From NCBI GenBank assembly GCA_913055605.1, contig CAJXKJ010000001.1:97852-161851 (forward strand): a stretch of DNA of 64,000 nt, given 5' to 3'. Under the pieces are notes generated by a model that was given only the letters and a program-made list of their open reading frames with translations, searched no databases and was not told the DNA's origin. Position numbers and translations under genes: made by a program. Of the stretch, positions 34,677 to 43,055 are shown piece by piece (the stretch's first letter is position 1; each line of letters begins with the position of its first letter). The DNA is from an uncultured Euryhalocaulis sp. (GTDB lineage Bacteria > Pseudomonadota > Alphaproteobacteria > Caulobacterales > Maricaulaceae).

Positions 34677-35666
34677 TCAGGCGAACTCTTCGGTGTCGAT
34701 CTCGGGCTGGACCTTCGCCGGATAGCGCGGGCCGTGCACCGTGTCCTGATTGATGATCGTATCCAGCCGCGCCACCGTGCCGGGCGACAGGGTCACATCG
34801 CGCGCGGCCAGGTTCTCTTTCATATGCTCGATACTGGTCGTGCCGGGGATCGGGATGATGTCCTCGCCCTGGGCCAGCAGCCAGGCCAGCGCCAGCTGCG
34901 CCGGCGTGCAGCCGACCGAGTCCGCCTCGGCGAAATACTCGTCCAGCAGGGCCAGATTCTTCGGCCAGTTGTCCTCGGAGAAGCGCGGCATCGGCCGGCG
35001 GATGTCTTTCTCGTACAGCGCGGTGACGTCCGGCGGCGTATCGGTCAGGAAGCCGCGCGCCACCGGGCTGAAGGCGACGAAGGCCACGCCCAGCTCGCGG
35101 CAGGCGTCCAGAACCGCGATCTCGGGATTGCGGGTCCACAGCGAATATTCGCTCTGCACCGCCGCGATGGGATACACGCTGTGCGCCTTGCGCAGCGTGT
35201 CGGCGCTGCACTCCGACAGGCCAATGGAGCGAACCTTGCCTTCCTCGATCAGGCGGGCGAGGCCGCCGGCGGCTTCCTCCACCGGTGTCGTCTTGTCCCA
35301 GCGGTGCAGGTAATAGACGTCGATCATGTCGGTGTTCAGGCGGCGCAGGCTGTCCTCGCAGACCTGGCGCGTCGCCTCGGGGGAGCTGTCGATCTTCCGC
35401 CCCTCCGGCCCGATCACCAGGCCGCATTTGCTGGCCAGCACATATTCGTCGCGGCGGTGGCCGATCGCCTCGGCCAGCAGCTCCTCGTTCTTGCCCAGGC
35501 CGTACAGCGCGGCGGTGTCCATAAAGTCATAGCCCGCATCCAGCGCCTCGTTCAGCAGGCGGATGCTGTAGTCGCGCGGCGGCGGCGCGGCGTAGGCGTG
35601 GCTGACATTCATGCAGCCAAGGCCGATGGGCTCGACCTCGAACGGTCCGACTTTACGCTTGGCCAT
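34677..35666 (-). CDS. Aldo/keto reductase
   Basis: A 329-residue NADPH-dependent aldo/keto reductase. The catalytic tetrad is D50, Y55 (DTAALYG), K80 (LASKCG) and H121 (YYLHRWD). The C-terminal cofactor motif IPIPGTTSIEHMKENLAA is clear. It resembles the AKR13-type group with the VYYLHR motif. The start overlaps the stop codon of the preceding metallo-beta-lactamase-fold gene (TAATG), so the two are translationally coupled. The substrate is unknown. Confidence 0.92.
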   Translation of the reverse strand: MAKRKVGPFEVEPIGLGCMNVSHAYAAPPPRDYSIRLLNEALDAGYDFMDTAALYGLGKNEELLAEAIGHRRDEYVLASKCGLVIGPEGRKIDSSPEATRQVCEDSLRRLNTDMIDVYYLHRWDKTTPVEEAAGGLARLIEEGKVRSIGLSECSADTLRKAHSVYPIAAVQSEYSLWTRNPEIAVLDACRELGVAFVAFSPVARGFLTDTPPDVTALYEKDIRRPMPRFSEDNWPKNLALLDEYFAEADSVGCTPAQLALAWLLAQGEDIIPIPGTTSIEHMKENLAARDVTLSPGTVARLDTIINQDTVHGPRYPAKVQPEIDTEEFA

Positions 35667-36580
35667 TATTCGTCCTGATCCTGATCTGCTTCTTCCTGTG
35701 CGAGGCGGCGCCCCAGATTTTCCGCGAACATCTCCGCGTATCGGGCGCAGCCCATCGGGTCCGCGAACGGGTTGTCGCCGTCCTCATTGATCCGCGCCGC
35801 CTTGTCCAGCAGGCCGACCAGTTCGGGATGCGGCACGATGGCGATGTCGCACTCCATCGCCGCCACCCGCGCGATGCTGGTCCGGAACGCGTCCAGATAG
35901 TCCGGGTTGTCGCTATAGCGGAACGTGTCGTTGGAGATCGGGTTCAGGCTGTCGGCATAGACCACGGTCATGCATTCGCCGTCCTCGCACTCCTCCCACG
36001 TCCAGCTGGTGCCGCCCGGCGTATGGCCCGGCGTGAACACCGCGGTCAGGGCCGTGTCGCCGACCGTGATCGTCTCGCCATCTGACACGCGGCGGATATT
36101 GGATACCGGCGGATAGTCATAGCCTTCGGTGTCCCGGTATTGCGGGTCGTTCGGCATGGCGTGGCCGCGCTCCATCGCGTCCGCCGCGGCCGGGCTGGCG
36201 GCCACCGGCGCGCCGCTCGCCTTCTGCAGGGCGTCGATCACGCCGACATGGTCGATATGGGTGTGCGAATTGCCGATCAGCGCGATGTCCTCCACCGCAT
36301 AGCCCAGCGCCGCGATATTGTCCGCGATCACCGTCGCCGCAGCGGGGAAGCCGCCGTCCAGCAGGATCAGCCCGTCGCCGGTGTCGATCAGCAGCGCGGT
36401 CAGGCGCGTCGTGCCGACATAATAAGTGTCGCCGAAGATTTTGAACGGTTCCTGCGCCTCGTTGTACTGGGCGCAGAAGCCCTCGCACGGAAAGTCCGGA
36501 TCGGCGATCACGTCGGCGGCCAGCGCCGGCGCCACCCCGATGGCCGTAATGGCCGCAGCCAGAAGAATATGGCGGTCCAT
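35666..36580 (-). CDS. Exported metallo-beta-lactamase-fold hydrolase, subclass B3-like
   Basis: A 304-residue exported zinc hydrolase. The start is the ATG five bases after GGGGAGGA. The signal peptide ends near ALAA-D. Zinc ligands are SHTHIDH (H106, H108, D110, H111), H186 in PGHTPGGTSWTW, and H251 in CDIAIVPHPE. The order and the TPGGTSWTW and VPHP motifs match subclass B3 metallo-beta-lactamases. An acidic tail (EEADQDQDE) and an acidic EECEDGE insert after the third ligand are unusual. It could hydrolyse beta-lactams, lactones or another ester; sequence alone cannot decide. It is coupled to an aldo/keto reductase. Confidence 0.83.
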   Translation of the reverse strand: MDRHILLAAAITAIGVAPALAADVIADPDFPCEGFCAQYNEAQEPFKIFGDTYYVGTTRLTALLIDTGDGLILLDGGFPAAATVIADNIAALGYAVEDIALIGNSHTHIDHVGVIDALQKASGAPVAASPAAADAMERGHAMPNDPQYRDTEGYDYPPVSNIRRVSDGETITVGDTALTAVFTPGHTPGGTSWTWEECEDGECMTVVYADSLNPISNDTFRYSDNPDYLDAFRTSIARVAAMECDIAIVPHPELVGLLDKAARINEDGDNPFADPMGCARYAEMFAENLGRRLAQEEADQDQDE

Positions 36581-36619
36581 GGCGTTCCTCCCCAGGATCA
36601 TGGTTCGCCGCAGACTACA

Positions 36620-36643
36620 CCCTCTCCCCGCGCGGGGAGAGGG
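36620..36643. repeat. CCCTCTCCC-type palindrome
   Basis: A perfect 24-base palindrome of CCCTCTCCCCGC and its complement lies between the start of the metallo-beta-lactamase-fold gene and the end of ligC. The same CCCTCTCCC/GGGAGAGGG core recurs after argH, suggesting a dispersed intergenic repeat. As an mRNA hairpin it could also end ligC transcription. Confidence 0.6.
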
Positions 36644-36666
36644 CGCGTCGCCGGCCCAGCCGGCGG

Positions 36667-37611
36667 TCAGTAGTCCAGCTGTTCCTGCAGGCGCTGCAGC
36701 ACTTCCATCGCCGGCAGCGTCGCGGCGACCGAGGCGTTCGGCTCCCGCCCTTCCTTGATCGCGGCGAAGAATTCGCGGTCCTGCAGCTCGATCCCGTTCA
36801 TGGAGACATCGACCTTGGACACGTCGATCGCCTCTTCCTTGCCGTTCACCAGATCGTCGTAGCGGGCGATATAGGTGCCGGTGTCGCCGATATAGCGGAA
36901 GAACGTGCCCAGCGGCCCGTCATTGTTGAACGACAGGGACAGCGTGCAGATCTTCCCCGTCGGCGTTTTCAGCAGGATGCCCATGTCCATCGCGATGCCC
37001 AGATCGGGGTGTTTCGGGCCCTGCACGGCGTAGCATTCGCTGATGTCCTCGCCGGTCTGGTACATGAACAGGTCGATCGTGTGGCAGGCATGGTGCCACA
37101 GCAGGTGATCGGTCCAGGACCGCGGCTTGCCCAGCGCGTTCATATTGGTGCGGCGGAAGAAATAGGTCTGCACGTCCATCTGCTGGATGGACAGCTCGCC
37201 GGCCTGGATCTTCTTGTGCACGTATTGGTGCGACGGGTTGAAGTGCCGCGTCTGGCCGGACATGGCGACCAGGCCCGTTTCCTTCTGCTTCGCCGCCAGG
37301 GCGCGCGCGTCCTCGATATTGTCGGCCATCGGGATCTCGACCATCACATGCTTGCCGGCGTCTAGGCACTGGATCGCCTGGCTGGCGTGCATCTGGGTCG
37401 GGGTGGCCAGCAGCGCGGCCTCCACGCCCGGCTGGGCCAGGCCCTCGGCCAGGTCCGTGGTCCAGTGCGGGATGCCGTATTTCTCCGCGACTTCCTTGGT
37501 GCTGTCGGGGCTGCCGCCGACCAGGGTCGCAACCTCGATCCCGTCGATCTTCTTCATCGCGTCCAGATGCTTCTGTCCGAACGCGCCCTGGCCAGCCATC
37601 AACACTTTCAT
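36667..37611 (-). CDS. ligC: 4-carboxy-2-hydroxymuconate-6-semialdehyde dehydrogenase
   Basis: A 314-residue Gfo/Idh/MocA-type NADP dehydrogenase. It closely matches LigC of Sphingobium SYK-6 as I recall it: MAGQGAFGQKHLD Rossmann motif, TPTQMHASQAIQC, VEIPMAD, FNPSHQYVHKKI, IQQMDVQTYFFRR and SWTDHLLWHHACHTIDLF. It oxidises the hemiacetal of the LigAB ring-cleavage product to 2-pyrone-4,6-dicarboxylate. I start 29 codons inside the longest frame, at the ATG with GAGAGGG upstream. A terminator lies between ligB and this gene, so it may have its own promoter. Confidence 0.93.
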   Translation of the reverse strand: MKVLMAGQGAFGQKHLDAMKKIDGIEVATLVGGSPDSTKEVAEKYGIPHWTTDLAEGLAQPGVEAALLATPTQMHASQAIQCLDAGKHVMVEIPMADNIEDARALAAKQKETGLVAMSGQTRHFNPSHQYVHKKIQAGELSIQQMDVQTYFFRRTNMNALGKPRSWTDHLLWHHACHTIDLFMYQTGEDISECYAVQGPKHPDLGIAMDMGILLKTPTGKICTLSLSFNNDGPLGTFFRYIGDTGTYIARYDDLVNGKEEAIDVSKVDVSMNGIELQDREFFAAIKEGREPNASVAATLPAMEVLQRLQEQLDY

Positions 37612-37746
37612 GGGGGTCCCTCTCGATCTTGGCGAAAATTGCGGGGTCGCGCCGGTCAACGCCTCGCCCCGCGCTGGGTTCGCCCGTTCATAGTGCAAAA
37701 ACCGCCATGATTGGAACCGCCCGGCCGGGGATCGGGCCGTATCCGC

Positions 37747-37780
37747 AAACGAAAACGGCCGGGGCGGGGCCCCGGCCGTT
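37747..37780 (-). terminator. Intrinsic terminator after ligB
   Basis: An eleven-base-pair stem, AACGGCCGGGG/CCCCGGCCGTT with a five-base loop, is followed on the minus strand by TTTTCGTTT. It starts about 27 bases past the ligB stop and separates ligAB transcription from ligC. Confidence 0.8.
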
Positions 37781-37806
37781 CGATACGCGGACAGTCGCGA
37801 AGGACG

Positions 37807-38682
37807 TCAGGCGGCTTTCTTGCCGTGACGCTCTTCGTAGAAGTCCTTGGTCTCGATGATGATGTGGCCGACCCCGGTGGACGAGGCGGGCACGTGATAG
37901 AAGCGGTAGACCTCCTGCGCGTCGTCGCCGAGGGCGCCGCGCATGGTCAGCCACATGACCAGCTCGATCGCCTCGTTGCCCGCTTCGCGCAGATATTCCA
38001 GCGGCTTCATCTCCACCAGACGCTGCGGATTGGCCGTCAGGTCGTCCAGGAAGGCGGTGTCCCACGGCTTGTTGATCAGGCCGGCGCGCTCGTGCTGGAT
38101 CTGGTGGCTCATGCCGCCGGTGCCGAAGATGACGACCTTCAGGTCCTCGTCCCAGCTTTCGACGGCCTTCTTGATGGCCTTGCCCAGATTGTAGCAGCGA
38201 TTGCCCGTCGGGGCCGGATACTGGATCACGTTGACCGACAGCGGGATCACGCGGGCCGGCCAGGCGTCCGGCTGGCCGAAGGCCAGGGACATGGGCACGG
38301 TCAGCCCGTGATCGACTTCCATGTCGTTCACGATGGTAATGTCGAACTCGTCCAGCACCAGCGACTGCACCAGGTGGGAGGCGAATTCCGGATAGCCCTT
38401 CACGACCGGCACAGGGCGCGCGCCCCAGCCTTCGTCGGCGATGCCGAATTCGTCGGCGCAGCCGATGGCGAAGGTCGGGATGATCTTGAAGTCGAACGCG
38501 TTGACGTGGTCGTTATAGACCATGATCACGACGTCCGGCTTGACCTCGTCCATCCACTGCTTCGCGGGCTCATAGCCCTTGAACAGCGGCGCCCAGTAGG
38601 GCTCGTCCTTCTTGCCGAGGTCCAGCGCCGCGCCGATGGCGGGCGTGTGGGAGGTGCCGAAACCGGCGACAATCTTCGCCAT
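37807..38682 (-). CDS. ligB: Protocatechuate 4,5-dioxygenase beta subunit
   Basis: A 291-residue extradiol dioxygenase catalytic subunit of the LigB superfamily. With LigA it opens protocatechuate between C4 and C5. The Fe(II) ligands by alignment are H12 (GTSHTP), H59 (YNDHVNAF) and E240; the catalytic base is H193 (GGMSHQ). The start is the ATG three bases after the ligA stop codon. The longer frame is a read-through shadow of ligA. The LVMWLTMRGAL segment near 241-251 is characteristic. It is followed by an intrinsic terminator. Confidence 0.95.
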   Translation of the reverse strand: MAKIVAGFGTSHTPAIGAALDLGKKDEPYWAPLFKGYEPAKQWMDEVKPDVVIMVYNDHVNAFDFKIIPTFAIGCADEFGIADEGWGARPVPVVKGYPEFASHLVQSLVLDEFDITIVNDMEVDHGLTVPMSLAFGQPDAWPARVIPLSVNVIQYPAPTGNRCYNLGKAIKKAVESWDEDLKVVIFGTGGMSHQIQHERAGLINKPWDTAFLDDLTANPQRLVEMKPLEYLREAGNEAIELVMWLTMRGALGDDAQEVYRFYHVPASSTGVGHIIIETKDFYEERHGKKAA

Positions 38683-38684
38683 CT

Positions 38685-39098
38685 CTATTTCTTCCCTTCG
38701 CGTTCGTGCTTGAAGCGCCACCCGTCGTCGAGGGAGCGGCCGCCGGCGATCATCATGTCGGCGTAGCCCTGCTGGGTCATGCCGCACATTTCCGCCGCCA
38801 TGTACTGGTAGGAATGCTCGTCGGTGAAGGCCAGCTTGGCCAGCGCGTAGGAGACGCCGCCAAGGTCCAGCAGCGTGTTCCAGTCGCGCGCCATCACCGC
38901 GACCTTCTGCTCTTCCAGCATCGGGAACTTGTCCAGGTATTTGCGTTCGTCGGACAGGAATTCCTTCCGGTTCTCCGCCTTCATCAGCGAATACAGGAAC
39001 TGGTTCAGGTGATAGCCCTTCCGCGCGCGCTGCGCGTCGAAGACGATCGTCCCGGGGATGTCGTCATACTCGTTGGGCTTGGGTTTCGGTCCGCTCAT
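38685..39098 (-). CDS. ligA: Protocatechuate 4,5-dioxygenase alpha subunit
   Basis: A 137-residue helical alpha subunit of the LigAB dioxygenase. The sequence RARKGYHLNQFLYSLMKAENR, FPMLEEQKVAVMARDWNTLLDLGG and YQYMAAEMCGMTQ is typical of LigA. It covers the active site of LigB and contributes to substrate binding. It lies three bases after the DUF1932 dehydrogenase gene and directly before ligB, so all three are probably one transcript. Confidence 0.94.
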   Translation of the reverse strand: MSGPKPKPNEYDDIPGTIVFDAQRARKGYHLNQFLYSLMKAENRKEFLSDERKYLDKFPMLEEQKVAVMARDWNTLLDLGGVSYALAKLAFTDEHSYQYMAAEMCGMTQQGYADMMIAGGRSLDDGWRFKHEREGKK

Positions 39099-39101
39099 CC
39101 T

Positions 39102-40007
39102 TCACTCCCTATCGGACGACAGAGCGTCCAGCAGACGCCGCGCGAGCGCGGCGTAATCTTCATCTTCTCTGGCGTGCACGCCCAGCCGGCCGATCTCGTC
39201 CTGGCGGGCCGCCGTTGCGCGGGACATTTGCCCGCCGAGGCCCAGATCATCAACCGTCAAGGCCACTTCGCGCATCTCCGCCGCGCGGCGCACGCCGTGG
39301 GTCGCTGCCCGTTCCATCATATATGCGCTCTTCGATTTCCAGTCGAATTGCGGAAATGTCGCATCCAGGGAGGCCAGAACCTCTTGATCTACACCCGCTT
39401 TTACGGCTGACAGCACGCATTCCAGGGTCAGCGCCTCCAGCCCCTTGATCATCACGCTGCGGATCATCTTGATGGAGGACGCCGCGCCGACATCGCCCGC
39501 CACCGCGCGCGGCGCCATGGACAGGGCGGTCATCGCTTTCTCGCCGGCTTCGGCGTGCGGGCCGCTGACCAGCACCGGCGTCCTGTGCAGTTTCGGATGC
39601 ACCGGCGCCATCACGGCGGCGTCGACATAACGCCCCCCTGTGGCCTCGATGATCTTGGCCGATCCCTGCTTGGTCGACGGCGCGCAGCTATTGCAGTCGA
39701 AGAAGAGCGCGCCCGGCTGCAGATACAGCGCCGCGGCCTTCGCCGCCTCGCGCGCCCGGTCGGCGGTGACCAGGCAGAAGACCAGCTCCGCTCCCGCCAG
39801 CGCCTGCGCCGGCGTATCGGCGCCGCGCACCCCGGCGCGATCATAGTCGGCGCGCTTGGCCTTGGCGGTCGCCGGGTCGTCGGTCTTGATGTCATAGGCG
39901 GCGAACGGGCCGTGCCCGGCCTCCATCCAGCCTTTCGTGAAGGCCTGTCCGGCTTCGCCGAACCCGATCAGGGCGGCGGCGGATGCGTTTTCCGTGGCGT
40001 CTGCCAT
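39102..40007 (-). CDS. NAD(P)-binding dehydrogenase with DUF1932 C-terminal domain
   Basis: A 301-residue protein of the 6-phosphogluconate/3-hydroxyisobutyrate dehydrogenase superfamily. The dinucleotide-binding fold opens with [12 protein letters not shown] near 12-23. [32 protein letters not shown] gives the catalytic-lysine region (SSIKMIRS). The C-terminal helical domain is DUF1932-like. I start at the ATG preceded by AAGGGAT. It is first gene of the ligAB transcript, so it should act on a ring-cleavage intermediate or a related keto acid, but no such step is needed in the standard pathway. The reaction is unknown. Confidence 0.82.
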   Translation of the reverse strand: MADATENASAAALIGFGEAGQAFTKGWMEAGHGPFAAYDIKTDDPATAKAKRADYDRAGVRGADTPAQALAGAELVFCLVTADRAREAAKAAALYLQPGALFFDCNSCAPSTKQGSAKIIEATGGRYVDAAVMAPVHPKLHRTPVLVSGPHAEAGEKAMTALSMAPRAVAGDVGAASSIKMIRSVMIKGLEALTLECVLSAVKAGVDQEVLASLDATFPQFDWKSKSAYMMERAATHGVRRAAEMREVALTVDDLGLGGQMSRATAARQDEIGRLGVHAREDEDYAALARRLLDALSSDRE

Positions 40008-40240
40008 CTGGCGATCCCTTTGGCGCAAGGCCGGATTGCGGCATTGCGGCGTGTCAAAACGGCCTGAGACATCTTATAAGCGGCGGCGGAATTCAACCGG
40101 ACGCCGCCGCCTCCGGACCGGGCCCTGCGCCCCCTCCCGCGCGGCTTTTCTTCGGCGCCCGAACATGCGAGCAAACCCGCCAGCCCGGCCGGCCCCGCCG
40201 GCGGGCCGGCAACAAGGACAGGCAAGGGAAACGAACGCTG
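40008..40240. promoter_or_regulatory. Divergent control region between ligAB and ligK units
   Basis: This 233-base gap separates two divergent catabolic transcripts and should hold both promoters. A symmetric CTTATAAG at 40073-40080 could serve as a -10 element on either strand, with TTGCGGC and TGTCAA upstream of it. The right half is very GC-rich. No regulator gene is adjacent. Confidence 0.4.
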
Positions 40241-40915
40241 ATGGCAAACGTCGTCGTCCAGAATATCGAACGCGCCGACCCGAAGATCGTCGAAGGGCTC
40301 GGCAAGTGCGGCGTCGCCACGGTGCATGAGGCGCAGGGCCGCAAGGGCCTGCTGGCCTCCTATATGCGGCCGATCTATCCGGGCGCGCGCATCGGCGGCT
40401 CGGCGGTCACCATCCTGGCCCAGCCGGGCGACAACTGGATGATCCATGTCGCCATCGAACAGGCCAGGGCCGGCGACATCCTGGTCCTGGCCGTCACCAG
40501 CCCGGCGGAGCAGGGCTTTTTCGGCGACCTGCTGGCCACCTCCGCGCAGGCGCGCGGCGTTCTGGGTCTGGTGATCGATGGCGGCGTGCGCGACGTGCGC
40601 GACCTGAAGGAAATGGACTTCCCGGTCTGGTCCAAGGCGGTCTGCGCCCAGGGCACGGTGAAGGAGACCCTCGGCAGCGTGAACATCCCGATCGTGTGCG
40701 CCAATGAGCTGGTCAATCCCGGCGACGTGATCGTGGCCGACGATGACGGCGTCGTCGTCGTGCGGCGGGAGGAAGCCGAAGAGGTCCTGAAGAAATCGCA
40801 GGAGCGCGAGGCCAAGGAAGAAGAGAAGCGGGTGCGCCTCGCCAATGGCGAACTCGGCCTCGACATCTACGACATGCGCCCGCGGCTGAAGGAAAAAGGC
40901 CTCAAATATGTCTGA
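40241..40915 (+). CDS. ligK: 4-carboxy-4-hydroxy-2-oxoadipate aldolase
   Basis: A 224-residue class II aldolase of the HMG/CHA (RraA-fold) family. It cleaves 4-carboxy-4-hydroxy-2-oxoadipate to pyruvate and oxaloacetate, the last step of protocatechuate 4,5-cleavage, and commonly also decarboxylates oxaloacetate. The metal and substrate motif is GGVRD, with R117 and D118, plus D121. The C-terminal extension [18 protein letters not shown] is typical of LigK/PmdF and absent from RraA. I start at MANVVV; the longer frame covers the non-coding control region. It overlaps the next gene by eight bases. Confidence 0.94.
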   Translation: MANVVVQNIERADPKIVEGLGKCGVATVHEAQGRKGLLASYMRPIYPGARIGGSAVTILAQPGDNWMIHVAIEQARAGDILVLAVTSPAEQGFFGDLLATSAQARGVLGLVIDGGVRDVRDLKEMDFPVWSKAVCAQGTVKETLGSVNIPIVCANELVNPGDVIVADDDGVVVVRREEAEEVLKKSQEREAKEEEKRVRLANGELGLDIYDMRPRLKEKGLKYV

Positions 40916-41975
40916 CGCCTCTGCGGCGGGCGTCCGCTGCATGTGGATGCGCGGCGGCACGTCCAAGGGCGGATATTTTCTCGCTGACGATCTTCCCGCC
41001 GACACCGCGGCGCGCGACGCCTTCCTGCTGCGCGTCATGGGCAGCCCCGATCCGCGCCAGATCGACGGCATGGGCGGCGCCGACCCGCTGACCTCCAAGG
41101 TCGGTGTCGTGAAGAAATCCGAGCGCGAGGGCGTGGACGTCGATTATCTGTTCCTGCAGGTCTTCGTCGATCAGGCCATCGTCACCGACGCCCAGAATTG
41201 CGGAAACATCCTGGCCGGCATCGGCCCCTTCGCCATCGAGCGGGGGCTGGTGACGGCTGAGGACGGGGAGACGGGCGTCTCCATCTTTATGGAGAATACC
41301 GGCCAGATCGCCGTCGCCACGGTCCAGACGCCGGGCGGCGTTCCGACCTATGCCGGCGACGCCCGCATCGACGGCGTGCCGGGCACGGCCGCGCCGATCC
41401 CGCTCCTGTTCACCGACACCGCCGGATCGTCCTGCGGCGCGCTGCTGCCGACCGGAAACGCCGTGGACATTGTGGAGGGGGCGGAGGTCACGCTGATCGA
41501 CAACGGCATGCCGGTCGTCATCCTGCGCGCCGCCGATTTCGGCATAACCGGCTATGAGACCCGTGAAGAGCTGGACGCAAACGAAGACCTGAAGGCGAAG
41601 CTGGAAAAGGTGCGCCTGGCCGCCGGGCCGCTGATGAATCTCGGCGACGTGACGGAAAAGTCCGTGCCCAAGATGACGCTGATCGCGCCGCCCCAGAATG
41701 GCGGGGCGATCTGCACCCGCACCTTCATCCCGCACCGCTGCCATGCCTCCATCGGCGTGCTGGGCGCCGTCAGCGTGGCCAGCGCCTGCGTGCTGCCCGG
41801 CTCGCCCGCCGCCGAGATGGCGGTGGTGCCCGAGGGCCTGCGCAAGACGCTGGAGATCGAGCAGCCGTCCGGCAAGACCGAGGCGGTTCTGGAAATGAAC
41901 GCGGCCGGGGAGATCACCGCCGCCGGCATGCTGCGCACGGCGCGGAAACTTTTCGACGGCGTGGTGTTCGGTTAG
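40908..41975 (+). CDS. ligU: 4-oxalomesaconate tautomerase/isomerase (PrpF family)
   Basis: A 355-residue PrpF-family isomerase with the diaminopimelate-epimerase-like double fold. [14 protein letters not shown] near 11-24, [18 protein letters not shown] near 94-111 and [18 protein letters not shown] near 273-290 are the paired active-site segments. GalD and SYK-6 LigU act at this step, converting keto/enol or allylic forms of 4-oxalomesaconate for the hydratase. The SYK-6 order ligK-ligU-ligI is kept. The two functions (GalD tautomerase or LigU 1,3-allylic isomerase) cannot be separated by sequence alone; the symbol follows gene order. Confidence 0.88.
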   Translation: MSDASAAGVRCMWMRGGTSKGGYFLADDLPADTAARDAFLLRVMGSPDPRQIDGMGGADPLTSKVGVVKKSEREGVDVDYLFLQVFVDQAIVTDAQNCGNILAGIGPFAIERGLVTAEDGETGVSIFMENTGQIAVATVQTPGGVPTYAGDARIDGVPGTAAPIPLLFTDTAGSSCGALLPTGNAVDIVEGAEVTLIDNGMPVVILRAADFGITGYETREELDANEDLKAKLEKVRLAAGPLMNLGDVTEKSVPKMTLIAPPQNGGAICTRTFIPHRCHASIGVLGAVSVASACVLPGSPAAEMAVVPEGLRKTLEIEQPSGKTEAVLEMNAAGEITAAGMLRTARKLFDGVVFG

Positions 41976-42027
41976 GCGAGGCCCGGCCAGCAGGCGCACC
42001 AGCAAGAACAAGAAGAGGGAGACCCAG

Positions 42028-42921
42028 ATGGCCGAGAAAATGGCGGACCGGGATACGGTCCAGGTCACGTATCATCCCAATCCGTCCAAGCCGTCCTATG
42101 TCCCCCCGGCCGGCGCGGTGGACGCCCACTGCCACGTCTTCGGGCCGGCGGCGGAATTCCCCTTCGCGCCGGAGCGCAAATATACGCCGGGTGACGCCTC
42201 CAAGGCCCAGCTTTTCGCCCTGCGCGACTTTCTGGGCTTCGACAAGAACGTGATCGTCCAGGCCACCTGCCACGGCAAGGACAACCGCGCGCTGGTCGAC
42301 GCCTGTATCGCGGCGAACGGCAAGGCGCGCGGCGTCGCCACGGTGGGCGAGGACGCCGACCCCGATGATCTGAAGACGATGCACGCAGCAGGCGTGCGCG
42401 GCGTGCGCTTCAATTTCGTCAAGCGGCTGGTCGATGCCACGCCGAAAGACGTTTTCCTGCGCATCGTGGACAAGATCGCCCCGCTCGGCTGGCACGTCGT
42501 GGTCTATTTCGAGGCCGCGGATCTGGAGGAGCTGGCGCCGTTCCTGGAGTCGCTGCCGACCATCGTCGTGGTCGACCATATGGGCCGCCCGGACGTGGAG
42601 AAGGGCGTCGGCCATCCGGACTTCCAGCGCTTCCGCACGCTGATGTGCGAAAATGAAAATATCTGGTCCAAGGTCTCGTGCCCGGAGCGGCTGTCCGTCG
42701 CCGGCCCGCCCTATGACGATGTCGTACCGTTTGCCAAGACGCTGGTGGAGCAGTTTCCGGACCGCGTCCTGTGGGGCACCGACTGGCCGCACCCCAACAT
42801 GCACGGCAAGATTCCGGACGACGGCGTGCTGGTGGACCGCATCCCCCATATCGCCCCGACCGAGGCGCTGCAGAAAAAATTGCTGGTCGACAACCCGATG
42901 CGGCTCTACTGGGCTGACTGA
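42028..42921 (+). CDS. ligI: 2-pyrone-4,6-dicarboxylate lactonase
   Basis: A 297-residue amidohydrolase-superfamily lactonase that hydrolyses 2-pyrone-4,6-dicarboxylate to 4-oxalomesaconate. Opening GAVDAHCHVFGP provides the H-x-H-like pair near residues 33-35. VRGVRFNFVKR, VVDHMGRPDV and the terminal WGTDWPHPN are LigI-type landmarks. LigI is unusual in its superfamily because it does not need a metal. GAAGAGGGAGACCCAG precedes the start. It closes the ligK-ligU-ligI unit, 52 bases after ligU. Confidence 0.94.
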   Translation: MAEKMADRDTVQVTYHPNPSKPSYVPPAGAVDAHCHVFGPAAEFPFAPERKYTPGDASKAQLFALRDFLGFDKNVIVQATCHGKDNRALVDACIAANGKARGVATVGEDADPDDLKTMHAAGVRGVRFNFVKRLVDATPKDVFLRIVDKIAPLGWHVVVYFEAADLEELAPFLESLPTIVVVDHMGRPDVEKGVGHPDFQRFRTLMCENENIWSKVSCPERLSVAGPPYDDVVPFAKTLVEQFPDRVLWGTDWPHPNMHGKIPDDGVLVDRIPHIAPTEALQKKLLVDNPMRLYWAD

Positions 42922-43055
42922 CCGCGGTCGGCGACGCGCCGGCTCCGGTCCGGCATAGTGCGTACACGCGGGAGTCGCGCCCGCGGCGGAGCCGCACGCC
43001 GGGGACAGCTCAATAAGGGCGCGCCGGGGTGCGGAGATATGGGAAGGGGAGGCCC

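Noticed and set aside
39983..40240. Upstream extension of the ligK frame by 86 codons
   Set aside because: It runs through the divergent control region and overlaps the DUF1932 gene start; MANVVV is the family's usual N-terminus.
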